Of a stretch of DNA of 64,000 bases, positions 43,446-55,444 are shown one piece after another (positions within the stretch are counted from its first letter, which is position 1; the number at the start of each line of letters is the position of its first letter). The notes below the pieces were generated by a model, which saw only the letters and a program-made list of their open reading frames with translations, made no database searches and had not been told where the DNA came from. Both the position numbers and the translations under genes were made by a program. The stretch covers positions 81,886,645-81,950,644 of the forward strand of contig OW121853.1 of NCBI GenBank assembly GCA_933228895.1, in the 5' to 3' direction. Source of the DNA: Platycnemis pennipes (taxonomy: Eukaryota; Arthropoda; Insecta; Odonata; Platycnemididae).

Positions 43446-45420
43446 GAGCGCCGGGAAAACATTAAATGTGGGCTACAGGAAGCCGCAAAAGAAGTTCTTG
43501 GAAGAAGTGAAGTTGCCAAGAAGAAACCATCGATCACGGAGGAAGTCTTTGACTTGATTGAAGAAAGAAGAAAGTACAAAAATGCGAAAACTGAAGAAGG
43601 GCAGCTTTGATACAAAAGAATAAGGAACGAACTAAGTCGCAAAGCAAGGAAACCTAGAGAGATGTGGATGAAAACTCTATGCGAAGATGTACAAAGCAGC
43701 CTTGCACTTGGAAAGGTGGAAGCTGCCTACAACATAGTGAGGAACCACTTCAAGGAACGGAGCGCAAGATGCAATGCTATAAGAGACAAGAATGGAGAAC
43801 TTTAGATTGAAAATGAAGACAAAGTGAAGAGATGGAAAAATATCTGGAAGAGTTATACAACAGGAACAATCTCAGAACAAAAGGTATCCAAGAGAAAAGC
43901 GAAGCCGAAAAGGATGATATGGGAGCATCAATATTAAGTACGGAATTCTACGCTGCAGTAAGGGACCTTCGTATGAATAAGGCTTCTGGAATTGATGATG
44001 CTCCTGCAGAACTATGTAATGAAAAATGTAGGAGAGAAGACATTGAATCATCTTTATAAAACCATCTGCGACATGTAATCAACAGGAGAAATACTTCGGG
44101 ACTTCGAGAAAAACATCTTTGTGCCTATTCCAAAGAAGGAAAGAGCGAACATTTTAGGACTATAAGCCTGATGACACACGCTCAAAGATATTGACCAGGG
44201 TCATCTGCAGAAGAATAGAACTAAAAGCAGAGGAGTTCCTCGATGAAGATCAATTCGGATTTAGGAAAAGTAAGGGTAGAAGGGAAGCAATATTGGCCCT
44301 TAGGCTGCTCATAGAGAAGAGAATGGAAAAGAACAAGCCGACGTTCATTGCATTTGTGGATTTATAGAAGGATTTTGACAACGTGGATTGGGATTCAATG
44401 CTTGGAATTCTGAAGGGAATTGGAGTGTTCTACAATGACCGAAGAATTGTACGCAGTCTGTACAAAAACCAAGTAGCAGTGATTAAATCTGGACCCAGCT
44501 GTGAAGAGGCAAGAATAAGGAAAGGAGTGAGACAAGGCAGTGCACTGTCTCCCGTGATTTTTAATGTTTACATTGAGAGAGCCATCAATGAAATCAAAGA
44601 GAAGTCTTCCGGAGTGACTATCCACGGAGAAAAAAAGCATGCTGCGATTCGCTGATGACATAGCACTCATAGCAGAGGCAGTTAGAGATCTGAATAAGAT
44701 TCTAGTAACCATGGATAGGACAATGGCCAGATATCAGCTGAAGATAAATAAGAAGACTAAGATATTGGCGTGCAGCATGAAAGAAAAGACCAAAACCAAC
44801 GTCAAACTAGGAAAACAAAATCTGGAAGAGGCGGAAGAGTTCTGTTGCCTAAGAAGCCGAGTAACAAAAGATGGACGGAGCAATAAGGAAATAGTTAGTA
44901 GAATAGTCCAGGCAAAGAGGGCATTCTACTAAAAAAAGAATCTACTTACAGGTAGAAATGCAAGCATAGAAGTGAGAAACAATTCATCAGAACGTACATA
45001 TGGAGCATGTTTCTTTACGGCAGTGAGGCACGGACGATGACAGAAGCGGAGAAGAAAAGAATGGAAGCATTCGAAATGTGATGCTAGAGAAGAATGATGA
45101 AATTTAAATGGATCGACCGAGTGACAAACGAAGAGGTATTAAGAAGAGTAGGAGAAAACTCCTGGAAGCCTGCTGAAAACTCTAAGAAGAAGACGGGACA
45201 ACTTAATCGGCCATATCTTAAGACACGATGGCCTGATGAAGGCACGATGAAGGCACGATGACAATCGTCAACGTCAACGGAAAAGTGAACGGGAAGATTG
45301 GAAAAGAGAGGCCTCGAATGAGACACATGGAACAGGTTGTGAAGGATGTAAAGGAGAGGAATTATGTTAATATGAAGAGGTTGGCCGAAAGAAGAATCGA
45401 GTGGAGGGTTGCGCCAAACC
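43446..45420 (+). pseudogene. RTE linker, reverse transcriptase and C-terminus, copy C
   Basis: Broken registers carry MNKASGIDDAPAELC (43975), NIFVPIPKKE, DEDQFGFRKSKGR and FVDL followed by a stop where K of EKAFD should be (44365). Then 44383-44655 has VRQGSALSPVIFNVYIERA, and 44639-44932 has LRFADDIALIAEA with the active-site FADD intact. The C-terminal YGSEA...TEAEKKR and DGLMK motifs continue to 45420. A 12-base repeat of AAGGCACGATG near 45238-45260 is a local duplication. Confidence 0.87.
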
Positions 45421-45440
45421 AATCCTAGGTTTGTTTGATT

Positions 45441-46392
45441 GTTGAAAAATCAAAACTAACGGATGAATTTATGCAGAGTAATTTTCACTGGAGTGAAACA
45501 ATTTCTATTTGTTCCATTATAAACAATTTTGTGCTAGCCGATTACTCTTCCTGATTTTGACTAATGTACGGGTATAAATGGTCTCACGTAAAATTTCACC
45601 GCGTTACTATCAACCTGGAGCCATCAATAGAATAATAAATAGAACCAAAACTAGAGATAGATTAATTTACTTACTAATTGCAATTCAAAGTGCCTATTTC
45701 ATTCAAGGATTAATAAGTTACATTGGCCAATTCAATTCCTCACCTGGTATCATTTCTCCACCAATGGACATCATGCATTAATATCCTCCCCTACGTAAAT
45801 CAAGTGAATACTCAATAAATGCTAGAGTAATCGTGTGCATAATACGAGAATCGGGACATCTTATCCTGACCAGACTCCTCCGCCAGCACCTAGGGCACTT
45901 CCGACCAAAACCGCAAGGCTTTCTCTCTCTCTGTTTCGAAATGGCAATCCCACAGGCGCGGTAGCCTTCGGAGGGAAGTCCTTTTTTCGAGAGATATTTT
46001 TTAATTAAAGCGGTCCATGCTCTCGGAGGATGCCGTGTAATTAATGTCTAATGTGGGAACGGAAGAACATTCACTCACTCCCTGTTTCGTTTCACTGTTT
46101 GATTCATTGCTTCGCATCGGACATCTTACGTATTAGTGAAGTTTGTTCAAGAAAGTGGAGGAGCAGAAATATTCTCACAGAAAGAATTAATTATCTGAAG
46201 GCCGTAGAAAGCAGCACAGCCAGGTCTTCTTCATCCTTATTTACATTTATTCCCTGTAACATACCAAACGATTGAAAGGGGCATGGGCAAGTACCAATGC
46301 AGGGACGATGATTGAAATTGATCTTAATTTTACTTCCACTGTGCCAGGCATTCGATGAATGGAACAAAAATTAAAAGTTTAAATGTAAGTAT
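45441..46392. other. No recognised gene
   Basis: Open frames 45578-45781 and 46051-46275 (plus) show no family features. Confidence 0.45.
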
Positions 46393-46644
46393 TGTGTCAT
46401 GATGAAAACATTATTGCACTTTTCCACAAATTTTACTAACTGCGTACGACGCGTTTCGGCGGTTATGCCATCCTCAGGTACAATGCTTCCTCAAGAAACA
46501 GCATAATCGAGATCATAAGCGCAAGGATGGTATAAGAGCCGAAACGCGTCGTACGTTAAATAAAATTTGTGGAAAAGTGCAATAACGTTTTTATCATGTC
46601 AGTGACATCCTCCCACTACATCTCGTCAAAGTCAGTTCTTTTAT
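46393..46644 (-). mobile_element. Small foldback element with target duplication and hammerhead-like core
   Basis: TGTAAGTAT at 46384-46392 and 46645-46653 flank a 252-bp insertion. Arms 46398-46460 and 46538-46598 are inverted copies (CATGATGAAAACATTATTGC against GCAATAACGTTTTTATCATG; shared CCACAAATTTTA and GTACGACGCGTTTCGGC). A short tail, 46599-46644, follows outside the arm. The layout (arms, loop, tail, 9-base duplication) matches 17781-17984. No ORF. Confidence 0.72.
46444..46481 (-). ncRNA. Hammerhead-ribozyme-like motif in left arm and loop
   Basis: On the minus strand: stem I 5' GTAC, core CTGAGGA (fits CUGANGA), T, stem II GGC/GCC with loop ATAACC, GAAA, CGCG (minimal stem III), then TC at the expected cleavage position and stem I 3' GTAC, fully complementary to the first. 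The core words are intact. The unpaired T before stem II and the very short stems II and III are departures from the canonical fold. The right arm carries a decayed copy (AGGATGG...GCCGAAACGCGTC, 46524-46550) on the plus strand. Confidence 0.5.
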
Positions 46645-46709
46645 TGTAAGTATAGATTTATTAACGTTGATGAACGGAAAAAAGAGAAAAATTATCGTAG
46701 GAATTTACA

Positions 46710-47968
46710 CTAAGCTTTGATTTATTGGAAAATAACTTAAGAGGAATAGGGGAAAGAAAATTTAAATTCGTAATCTCATCCATGTATAAATAGGAGAGTA
46801 AATAAATAAAGAAGAGAAAAAATAAAAGCAAAAAAAATACAACCAGACTTGTGTTGACAATTGACACTGGAAATATGAAATGACTTCACCTCGAGTAAAT
46901 TCGAACTCTTTATTTTCTGTAAAATAATCTCTCAGTGGTATTGTGACCGATATCCAAAAATAAATGTAACGTTTTTCCTATTCAGGTTGCCATCAAATGT
47001 GTCATCAAAAGCGTCTGAAAGATAATTCAAATCGGAACACAGGATATTCTTCAAATGGCTAAGGTATTAATGAGAAGAGGACTTTGTTATTCTCACATAT
47101 TTCACGAAAATTAACAACTGATTTCAATATGGACGACATTATCACCCAAACTCGGAATGGGACAGAGCTCTCACTACCGGCGAAATATACTATATAATAG
47201 TTTGAAATTTTTCGTCAAATTTTAATTGTTGAACAAGTATCAATGATAGTACGGGGCTAACAAGCCTGATGATAATAATCATTTGAGGGTATAAAGAAGA
47301 CCTTTACTGTTAGTCCTGTTAGTCCACGATGACGCCCTCCTTTGAGAGAGCGAAAGGCTGTGCTTTCTTTATGATGATTCTAATTTCACGGAGAAACCCT
47401 GGCAACATTGCTTAATATAAAAAGGACTTTTAAAGAAACCTTCAATTTATGCTAAATATTTATCAATTATTCAACCCAGGCCTTATTACATGAGTATACA
47501 AGAGCAGCGTTGCGGAGAAGTGAGAATTAATATCGCAAATATTTTCGCGCATTTTTCCTACAGATAAACAAAACAATCTTTGCGTTTTCGGCTACACATA
47601 GCCAACCGGACATCTACTCCTTATATGTTAAAACAGATGTGTACGAGTGTAGCGCAGCTGAGAGGAGAGAAATAAAAGATCTGCAGTGATTCTTAATTAA
47701 AAAAAAAAAACAAATCATTTTCATTTCACTATTCCTTCGACATTGACTAGCTCTCAAACGCGAGGAGATTGCCATAAATGCGGAACAACGCCATTTAAGT
47801 TTCGATTGATTGAAAAATAACTTAAGAGGGATAGGAGAGAGAAAATTTACGTTCGTAATCTCATCTATGTATAAATAGGAGAGCAAATAAAGAAATTAGT
47901 AATAGAAAAAATAAAATAAAAAAATACAGCCAGACTTGTGTTGACAATTGACACTGGAAATATGAAAT
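46710..47968. repeat. Direct repeat pair of about 173 bp, 1085 bp apart
   Basis: 46710-46882 and 47795-47968 share AATAACTTAAGAGG.ATAGG, CGTAATCTCATC.ATGTATAAATAGGAGAG and an identical 35-base stretch containing TTGTGTTGACAATTGACACT. The sequence between contains no ORF. This could be two short LTR-like units or a local duplication. I could not find LTR termini. Confidence 0.75.
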
Positions 47969-47994
47969 TCCATTTAAGCAGAGGGCAAGCTAGA

Positions 47995-48520
47995 ATTAGA
48001 GACGGTGCATGAGTGGACAAAGAAGAGCGATGGACGGAATTTCTCGGCCGTACGCCGAGGGAATCGGTCGGCTCCCACGCAACCCGCTCCGAAGAGAAGC
48101 CGTAACTAGTCCCGCTCGGCATCGGCAGCGGTAGTTTAGTACCGCGCCTCGTAATCGCCGCCTTAATCATCGCCCGCTCCGCGATTCTCTATCTTTCACT
48201 CTCACTCCGCTCCGGCGAAACGATTTCCCACGTTCAAAAAACGCACGCGGAAGCTCTCTCTCCCGGAGGATGACGGCGAGACCACTTTCGTCCTTTCCCT
48301 TTCTCCATCTCTCTTTCTGTGCGTTGCCTCCTCGCCCGTGGCGCCGCTGCCGCCGCGGTCTCGTACGGCCGATGTTCCGCGGCGCCCTCTGTGAGCACCC
48401 TCCGGCGGGGGAGGATTGAAAATCTCGTTGACCTTATCGTCTTCGCGGGAGAGCGTGTGGGATGGTTGCCGATCGATCTACCCCGGGCCCTCGTCTTAAC
48501 TCGTGCCTCGCCCGACTCCT
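47995..48520. promoter_or_regulatory. CpG-rich island-like stretch, possible promoter
   Basis: GC and CpG content rises sharply against AT-rich flanks, with many CGCC, GCCGCC and CTCTCTC words. The transposon TIR starts right at its edge. Either strand could be transcribed. No clear exon is visible, so this is only a candidate transcription start region. Confidence 0.35.
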
Positions 48521-48521
48521 C

Positions 48522-50699
48522 CGGCGCTCACATTGCCTGCACGGGCGGGGCTCCCTATGCGATATAAAAATCTTATTTATTACCTTTCGTAATCAATAAT
48601 CCGCTACGCTGTCCACGGTTATCGCGCGAAATGGCGTTAAACGGCTCAGATAAAACGAAAACTGCTTTTGTCTAAAGGTAATCTGCAAAAACAGTAATTT
48701 TTACAAATGTTCTCCCCTTTAAGAGGAGTATCGTGAGGTGGGGGAGGGGGGGGGGGGTTGGGGATTGAAAATAGTTCAGTTTGAGGCCATAGAGTTTATT
48801 ACTGATATAATTGATCGTGGTGATGAAAAGGGTTTGAGTACTGACCAGCAATACCTTTATGATATTTGTAAAGCAGTTTCGAGTGGGAAAATATCTCAAG
48901 AATTAGAAAAAAGAAGTCCAGGAAAGCTCTTCAATGCGAGATGGTTGACTACAGCTAATAGAATTTTAAGGTTATACGCAGCTTCAAAAACTCCATCGCA
49001 AACATTAAAAGTGTGGCAAACTTCATCGTGAAAGTTTATGCACCTAGCTAGTTCAGGATCAAGTGTAATCCAAAAGCTTATAATGGAGCTCAAAACTTGT
49101 GGGAAACCATAAAGAGTTGCACTTACCTATCTGAGGTATATCGGAGAATTGTGTGTACCTACACAAATGTATCCAAAACAATGGATACTTTGCTCACATT
49201 GAAAACATGCTCATAGCTATGTTGGTTGATAAGAGAGATCATATAAAGAAACTGGCTTTAAGACGTATCATCAAGGCTCGATCTAGAGAACAAGCCAGTA
49301 AACCACTAACAAGGTTTGAAATCCCGAAAATAAATTTTGGAGCATCGGAGTATGTCGATATGATTGTTTGCAATGATGTGGAAGTGACAGAACCACCTCT
49401 CACAAGTCATTTGACAAATCAGGATTTGAAAAGGTTACTGGAAACCGAGAGTGTTAACATAGCTTCTGTGTGCACTCTTTTTGAACTCCCATCACATGCT
49501 CAAGCCGTAGAAAGAGCCGTCAAAGAAGTCACTGCTTCCTCAAAATTGGTCTGTGATTAAAAGAAAAGAGAAAGCTTAATCAAAACTAGAATTTTTGATA
49601 GAAATATCCGTCCAATATATGACACAAAGAAACAATTTACCTGTTGAAGACCTTTCTTAAAGATGTAAATACATGCTCTCATGGTTGGGTGGTTGGGAGG
49701 GCGTGGATGGGACTCGAAGTGCAACCACCTCCCCGTGGTGAGTCGTGGGTAGTTAAATATGAACTAGCGAAGAGTTGCACAAGGCAAAGTTGATTAACGA
49801 AAGCGATATAGACAAGTTTTGATAACATCATAAGAGGATATCAGAAATTATAAAACGTTGAAAATATCAGAAATTTACGAATATTTGGATAAGTTTAAGC
49901 CTCATGTGCTGACTAAAACCACCACCTAAAAATATTTATAAAAATCCTGTCTTTAGTTAAGGTCTTGTTCAACTATTTAGTGACTACCAGTTATGGTTTT
50001 TTTTTTGTTTCAAGTATTTAAAAAAATTTGTAAAAATGAAAAAAATTTCAAAAATTTTCAAATTTTAAGCCAAATGTGCAGACTCAAGATGACGTCGTAA
50101 AAAATAAATATTTTACAGAATTGTTACTAGGTCTCATACACAGTCATTGAAGGGTACCCGTTTCCGAAAAAAAATATTGACTTTTTTCACTCCACCCTAA
50201 TGTGGAGTCTCGAGTTCTTATGTCACGAGTGTCCGGATTCGACACCTTGCAGTGGTCGATTTTTTTCAGTGGACTACCGTCTCGAGTTGATGGTCTGGCA
50301 GACATAACTTCTCGGTCAGCACCGCGTTCGTACGATGGGACCATGGACTGTAGATCCCATGCCGTTTTTCGTCAACTGTAGACTAATATCTACGTCGGGT
50401 TTCCCTCCCCACTTCCTCCGCTCCCCGCAAGTTCCTACTCTTCCATTTTCCAAATAATCAACTATCCTCCATTCCCCACCTCACGATACCCCTCTTACAG
50501 AGGAGAGCATTATTTCTAAAACTTACTGTTTGTTGCGGATTACCCGTAGGCACAAACACTTTTCGTTTTATCTGGACCGTTTAACGACATTTTACGCGTT
50601 AACCGTGGACAGCGTAGAGGATTATTGATTACGAAAGGTAATAAATAAAGATTTTATATCGCATAGGTAGCCCAACCCATGCAGATAATGTGAGCGCCG
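48522..50699 (+). mobile_element. DNA transposon with long terminal inverted repeats
   Basis: 48522-about 48745 and 50474-50699 are inverted copies: CGGCGCTCACATT, CCTATGCGATATAAA, CCTTTCGTAATCAATAATCC, CTACGCTGTCCACGGTTA, CAGATAAAACGAAAA and GTATCGTGAGGTGGGG occur in order in both. Identity looks about 80-85 percent. Total length is 2178 bp. Between them is one damaged coding region. I could not settle the target duplication (possibly ACT on both sides). Confidence 0.8.
48775..49645 (+). pseudogene. Broken ORF inside the long-TIR transposon, family not named
   Basis: Pieces in order: VQFEAIEFITDIIDRGDEKG, LSTDQQYLYDICKAVSSG and ARWLTTANRILRLYAASKTPS (48770-49020). An in-frame stop follows where KVYAPS is followed by TAG (49049). 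Then come NGYFAHIENMLIAMLVDKRD, LALRRIIKAR, NFGASEYVDMIV, TEPPL and HAQAVERAVKEVT (49180-49545), and after a shift ESLIKTRIFDRNIRPIYD to 49645. From memory, similar uncharacterised proteins with ARWLTTANR and HTQAVER motifs occur in several invertebrates. I know no assigned function. The TIR context suggests a transposase or accessory protein. At least three disruptions. Confidence 0.65.
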
Positions 50700-52690
50700 A
50701 CTAAGTTGTTAGGCGCCTCCCCCAACAATAACGGTGCAGGTTGATCAGATTAAGGTTGACGATAGAAACTTTATGACGAAATGTTGATTATTGTTTCTTT
50801 TGTCCAACGTTCGTCATATATATCGCAATAGCAACAACATTGAGTCAACAGGGTTAGCGGATCAAGAGGCCACCCGATATCTAGATCTGCGCTTATTTGG
50901 TTTTCAGTACGAACTATCGGTATTAAAAAAAAGAAAGCGTCCCCATCGTAAATACAAAGATATCGAAAACATGGGGGTTTATGCAGAGAGCATTATGGAC
51001 AAAATTGTCACAAAGCCATGTACGTGACGAAAACTGATGCTCAATTTATTGGCAACTAAATATTTCCCATGCTTCACAATGATGTTGAAAAAAATACTAG
51101 ACAAAAATATAGACACATAATCGTAACTCTTATCCCTAATAGTTACTCTTAGACCCAGGTTCAAACTCCAGAATTGCTGTGTAGTGTGCGTAATTTCATT
51201 TGATTGTCATGGGAACATACGAGATAGAGGAGCAAGGTCGCAATCGGATTATTCGGAATCCCATTGGCACACGGCAAACAGCGGAGAAGGGAGAAAAAGT
51301 TAACATTTTAGTTTCATCTGTTTAAGGACATGCACACCTTAGTTTATGTAATATAACGCTATTTAAGCCTCCTGGAAAATTTAGGGGGTAGTTTTGATGT
51401 GATTCAGTCTGCGGGTACGAGACTCTTAATTTCCTTGTCTCCGAACTTCCTTTAAAAATGGTAAATATTTTATGACTGTTATAGTATTTCAAGAAAATAT
51501 CCATTTGACATTCAGTAACTTGAGCGATTATGTACGTGACCGATTCTTCTCAGGTAAAACTGTAAATAGAACCTAGAAATAATAAAAGTGTGCACAAATA
51601 AACTATTTAATACGACAGCATCGTATTTTATTTATATCAGCATACTAAATAATTTATTTGGAGATATTGCATATTTATATTATTTCTAAGTATGTTTCGA
51701 TTCTTTACGATATCTCCTGGCTCTTCAGAATTTATTTGTAAATGAAATACGGATAGAATCTAAAAAATAGTGATGGAATCTTTAGCTTAATTTAATTTGT
51801 CATTAACATGATATTTCTTTAGAGATACTTTGTCTGATAGGTAAATTGTGAATCGGAATCCACAGCGTTGGAATTTATCAACTATTTATTATTATTATTG
51901 TTATATCGGTTGAGGTTGTTTTAGATGGACATAAATTTCTTCCCGCGGCCCTTATCTTTCATAAAACTTAACCCTTTAGTTTCGAAAACTTCTCCCATCT
52001 ATCACGTCCCGATAAACACCCTCGCCCCTTATTACCTTCTCACTCTCTGCCTAATCTTAAACTTTTCAATTAATCTCCTCTCCTTCCCCACAATCTTTAG
52101 CATCGGCATACTTTCCACCCACCTTTCCACTCCAATGTTTTACTCTCATCAATACCCAAATCTCAAACTCCAACAATCTACTTCCATTCTCTTTCCTTAA
52201 AGTCCATTTTTCTGTCACTTCATGAATACGCACAATATGCTAATGTTACCATATCGGGTTCCTGGGATACCTACTATTAACAAATTACGATAAAGTCTTT
52301 CTCGAGCAGATTGGTTAATGACTAAAGTAAAATGATTTGAAATGAATTTCGAAACAGGTGAATCTGATGAAATGATTCAGTTTCTCACATTTAGGATCCC
52401 TAATCCCTCTAATCATCTCATATTTTGAAAAATTTTTTTTTTGCGACAGAGCCTTCAAGCATTAAAATCTCTTTATCAATGTAAACCCCAATGTGACCCT
52501 TTATGTGTGGATTATACGATAGCTTGCGAAAAACAAAATTTTACGCTTTTGTCTAATTTTAAATCTATTGAGTATCTATCTGTGCTACAACGAGCGAGGA
52601 TTTTTTGGCACCAGAATCATAGAACGTTTAGGGAAATTATCCTTCTTCTAGAATTTTTCCGGATACTTACCGGGTCCATAGAACCCAGTT
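50700..52690. other. AT-rich DNA, nothing recognised
   Basis: Frames such as 50791-51027 and 51925-52200 have no supporting motif. The latter lies in a C/T-rich stretch. Confidence 0.45.
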
Positions 52691-52862
52691 TCGACTAGAA
52701 GTGTTAAGCTTTGATATAATGTGCCTATCTCACCTTCACGTGATCGTAAGCAGGCCGTGGATTGCTGAGAATTATGGTCATTAAGATTTTCACAGAAGAA
52801 AATTATTCCAGCTAGACCGGGATTCGAACCCGGAATCAAAACCTTCCGCGTTCGAGTCCGGG
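52690..52862 (-). mobile_element. tRNA-derived SINE fragment
   Basis: The minus strand carries CCGGGTTCGAATCCCGGTC (52813-52831), a perfect pol III B box flanked by a T-stem-like palindrome. GGACTCGAACGCGGAAG lies upstream of it. There is no complete tRNA cloverleaf, so it is a SINE or tRNA relic. Confidence 0.55.
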
Positions 52863-53029
52863 TCAGTATGGATGATTTTTACTCGGTAGAAATTTTGCTG
52901 CTTTGAGTATCAGCGGGTTACTCTTGTTTATGGTTTTCGCGGCTAGTTCGCAGTTCTTGAATTCGAGACGATTATAATCATGACAGGCGAGTATACGCAA
53001 TCTCATTTTTATTTTTGGGTCCTTACCCG

Positions 53030-53330
53030 CACATACAGGTCACTTCAGATCGGAAGAAAAGGTACGACTGTAGATGGGAATGGAAAGGTAAGTAGAAAGG
53101 GCGGAGAGAAACCAGGCATCAGTATTAGCCTGCTCTTAACGAAAGGCGCCAAGGGGAGCACGGCTTAACGTCCCATACGATGGACAGAGTATTGAACTCG
53201 AATGCTTTCCACAAAGCAGTCAAGTAGGGGCCGGTTTATCGATGTAAAATATGGGGCGGGACTTAAAACCCAGGCCCTCTGGGTGAGAGGTGGAGAGGGT
53301 TCTAATTATAACCCCTACACTAACCCGACA
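53030..53330 (-). mobile_element. tRNA-derived SINE, family shared with 59990-60260
   Basis: The minus strand reads GTTAGTGTAGGGGTTATAA (A-box region, near 53318), then GCCTGGGTTTTAAGTCCC (B-box region, near 53268). The body shares GCATTAGCCTGCT, CGAAAGGC.CCAAGG and TTAACGTCCCAT with the copy at 60 kb. Confidence 0.6.
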
Positions 53331-54654
53331 CCCCCAAGATTAACAATTTGGACGCAATATCTATTCTTAAAAATGTGATTATTAAAATCTGTTACTTAAA
53401 AATCGAGACTCAGATATGCTACTATTAAAAATTACAAAGAATCACAGCCATTGTCATAAAATTCTTTATGTACATATAACGTGTTCATTTGCACCGCGCA
53501 ATAAATTGCTAGAAGAGAAACTGATGACTGAAAAGTTATTTTTTGTGAGGAAACTTGTAGATATATTTATATTATGCATGTATTTTGCTATTTTCCTGTA
53601 GAATATACTCATGTCTCTGATTATTCTACTGCTGGACGGCATCATTCTTCGGATCAAATGTATTTACTACTTCCAACCAATAATATTTTTAGTCCTTGAT
53701 TTTTTTTGTACTGAGAGACACTGGAATTATTATCAATTATTGTGGAGATAGACAAGATAGACATATAAGATGATAGTATTATTACCGACACCTTATACCG
53801 ACTTCATGGAAAGAGAGAAAATTTTCTCGGAATTTAGTGCAGTCAAAAACGAAAAAAATGAAATCTACTCCATAAAACTTAATGTCGAGGGAAAGGACTT
53901 TTCAATGTGATAGACTGGCGTGTCATTTGAATGCTAAACTCAATTATGTTGACTATGATATTCCACTGCATTCATTGGGAAGCGGAGTTGACCGAAGAAA
54001 TAAAGTCCGTTCCATCCTTCCCCGCTTTCCCGGGTCGTCGCGACACTTCAATTTTCCCATCTATCGTTTTGATGTATCTATGGATGCACAGTTCACCGCC
54101 ACTTTCTCAGCCTCATTACCGGTGAGCGATGGATACTGATATGGGCAGTGCGTAAGTGAAGTTACACATAAAATTAAACAAATACGCGGTAGTGAAGGAT
54201 ATAGAAAGTTAAACACAAGTGCGAGTGCATAGTGGAGTGGGAGCTGAGGACAGGAAGGAATGAGCGAGTGACACTTAATCAATTTTTTCATAGACTGGTT
54301 CCAAATCCTTTAAATTTCTGATTAGTTTTTCTACCTGTGGATGATACTGACCCTTGGAAGTGTGCTGGTTATTACGATGCACAAATATGTTGCTATTTTT
54401 CACTGCAAAACATAGTGAATTCTATTTAGGAATTGTTACGTCATTAAATAAGTAATTAAAGTGGAAAACTGAAACATATTTGTGCATCAGTATCTCTGCC
54501 TTTAAGGGCAGATTTTGTCGAAATATTACTCTACACATCATTTCATGAGTCTCCTATTCTTACGAGTATTTCTTTCTGAAGATCATTATATTCCCTACCT
54601 TTCTTCATCCCATCTAAAACTCTTGTTCCCCAGCTCTTCTAGTCTTCTGCCAAA

Positions 54655-54765
54655 ATTATAAATATTATATAATATATTATACTATAATTATACATTATAT
54701 TATTAATAATAAATATAATATATAATACTATATTATATCTAAATAATTATAATTGCCAAAATAGT
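54655..54765. repeat. AT-only low-complexity tract
   Basis: TATTATA/TAATATA words with almost no G or C for about 110 bases. Confidence 0.9.
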
Positions 54766-55444
54766 TGCTGCCAAAATTATCCCCAATAATAAATTCAAAT
54801 GATATATGCAATTGGGGATATGACGTTTCTTCCTCGGTAGGATCACGGGTAGTTCCATTTTGGCTGGAGTATTCCTATTCTCCACCCTGAACCTCTTCAT
54901 CCTCATCCTACTATCACATTCTTCCTCTGAGATTTTCAGGAACCTCTTCCCTTGTTTTTCCCACTGGAGATATCTTGTCCTTTTACCATTTTTTTATCAT
55001 TGAGGATCGGCATACATACGATGTATAAGGAGTATGATGATTCCTACGCTTCAGATCTGCCATTAAGAAACCATGATGTTTAATGCAAGCGATACATTAC
55101 TGCATATGAGAGGAGAAAGTGAGATTGAATGCTTCTTTATGTGTCCGGTAAGATCAAATAGTGATGAATCTGTGAATTAAAGGTTGAACTGAATCATGCA
55201 CACTTATATTACATATTTCAAATCAAATAAATCCTTTGCTTTTCATTTCGCCCCACATGGAATGGCCTTCCTTCATTCGCCTGAAATGAAACTTGAGATG
55301 ATTCACTGTTTGTTAGAAATGTTACCCATCGCTTGTCTTGATATACAAATTTAAAACCAAACAAAATAAGCTCTTAACCCATCAGGAATGAACAATTTTT
55401 CGCACTTGACACACTTTATGGTACCTAGAATATTGGAATCGATA

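Larger units (their letters stand above)
42032..45440 (+). mobile_element. RTE copy C, longest readable copy
   Basis: Begins GGCTGAACTTAAAGCCACTG and covers the 5' UTR (to about 42600), endonuclease, linker, RT and C-terminal domain to CCAATCCTAGG at 45428. It differs from B and D in lacking the clean ATG-repeat tail. About 3.4 kb. Confidence 0.92.

Noticed and set aside
45578..45781. 67-codon membrane-like protein
   Set aside because: Weakly hydrophobic, isolated, and no recognisable family or regulatory context.
48319..48567. Short gene in the CpG-rich region
   Set aside because: Runs into the transposon inverted repeat, and GC-rich DNA gives chance frames; no supporting motif.
51925..52200. 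91-codon plus-strand gene with hydrophobic stretches
   Set aside because: Comes from a C/T-rich, G-poor stretch; no signal or domain pattern beyond composition.
52813..52831. Functional tRNA gene on the minus strand
   Set aside because: Only a B box is convincing; no full cloverleaf or closing acceptor stem.
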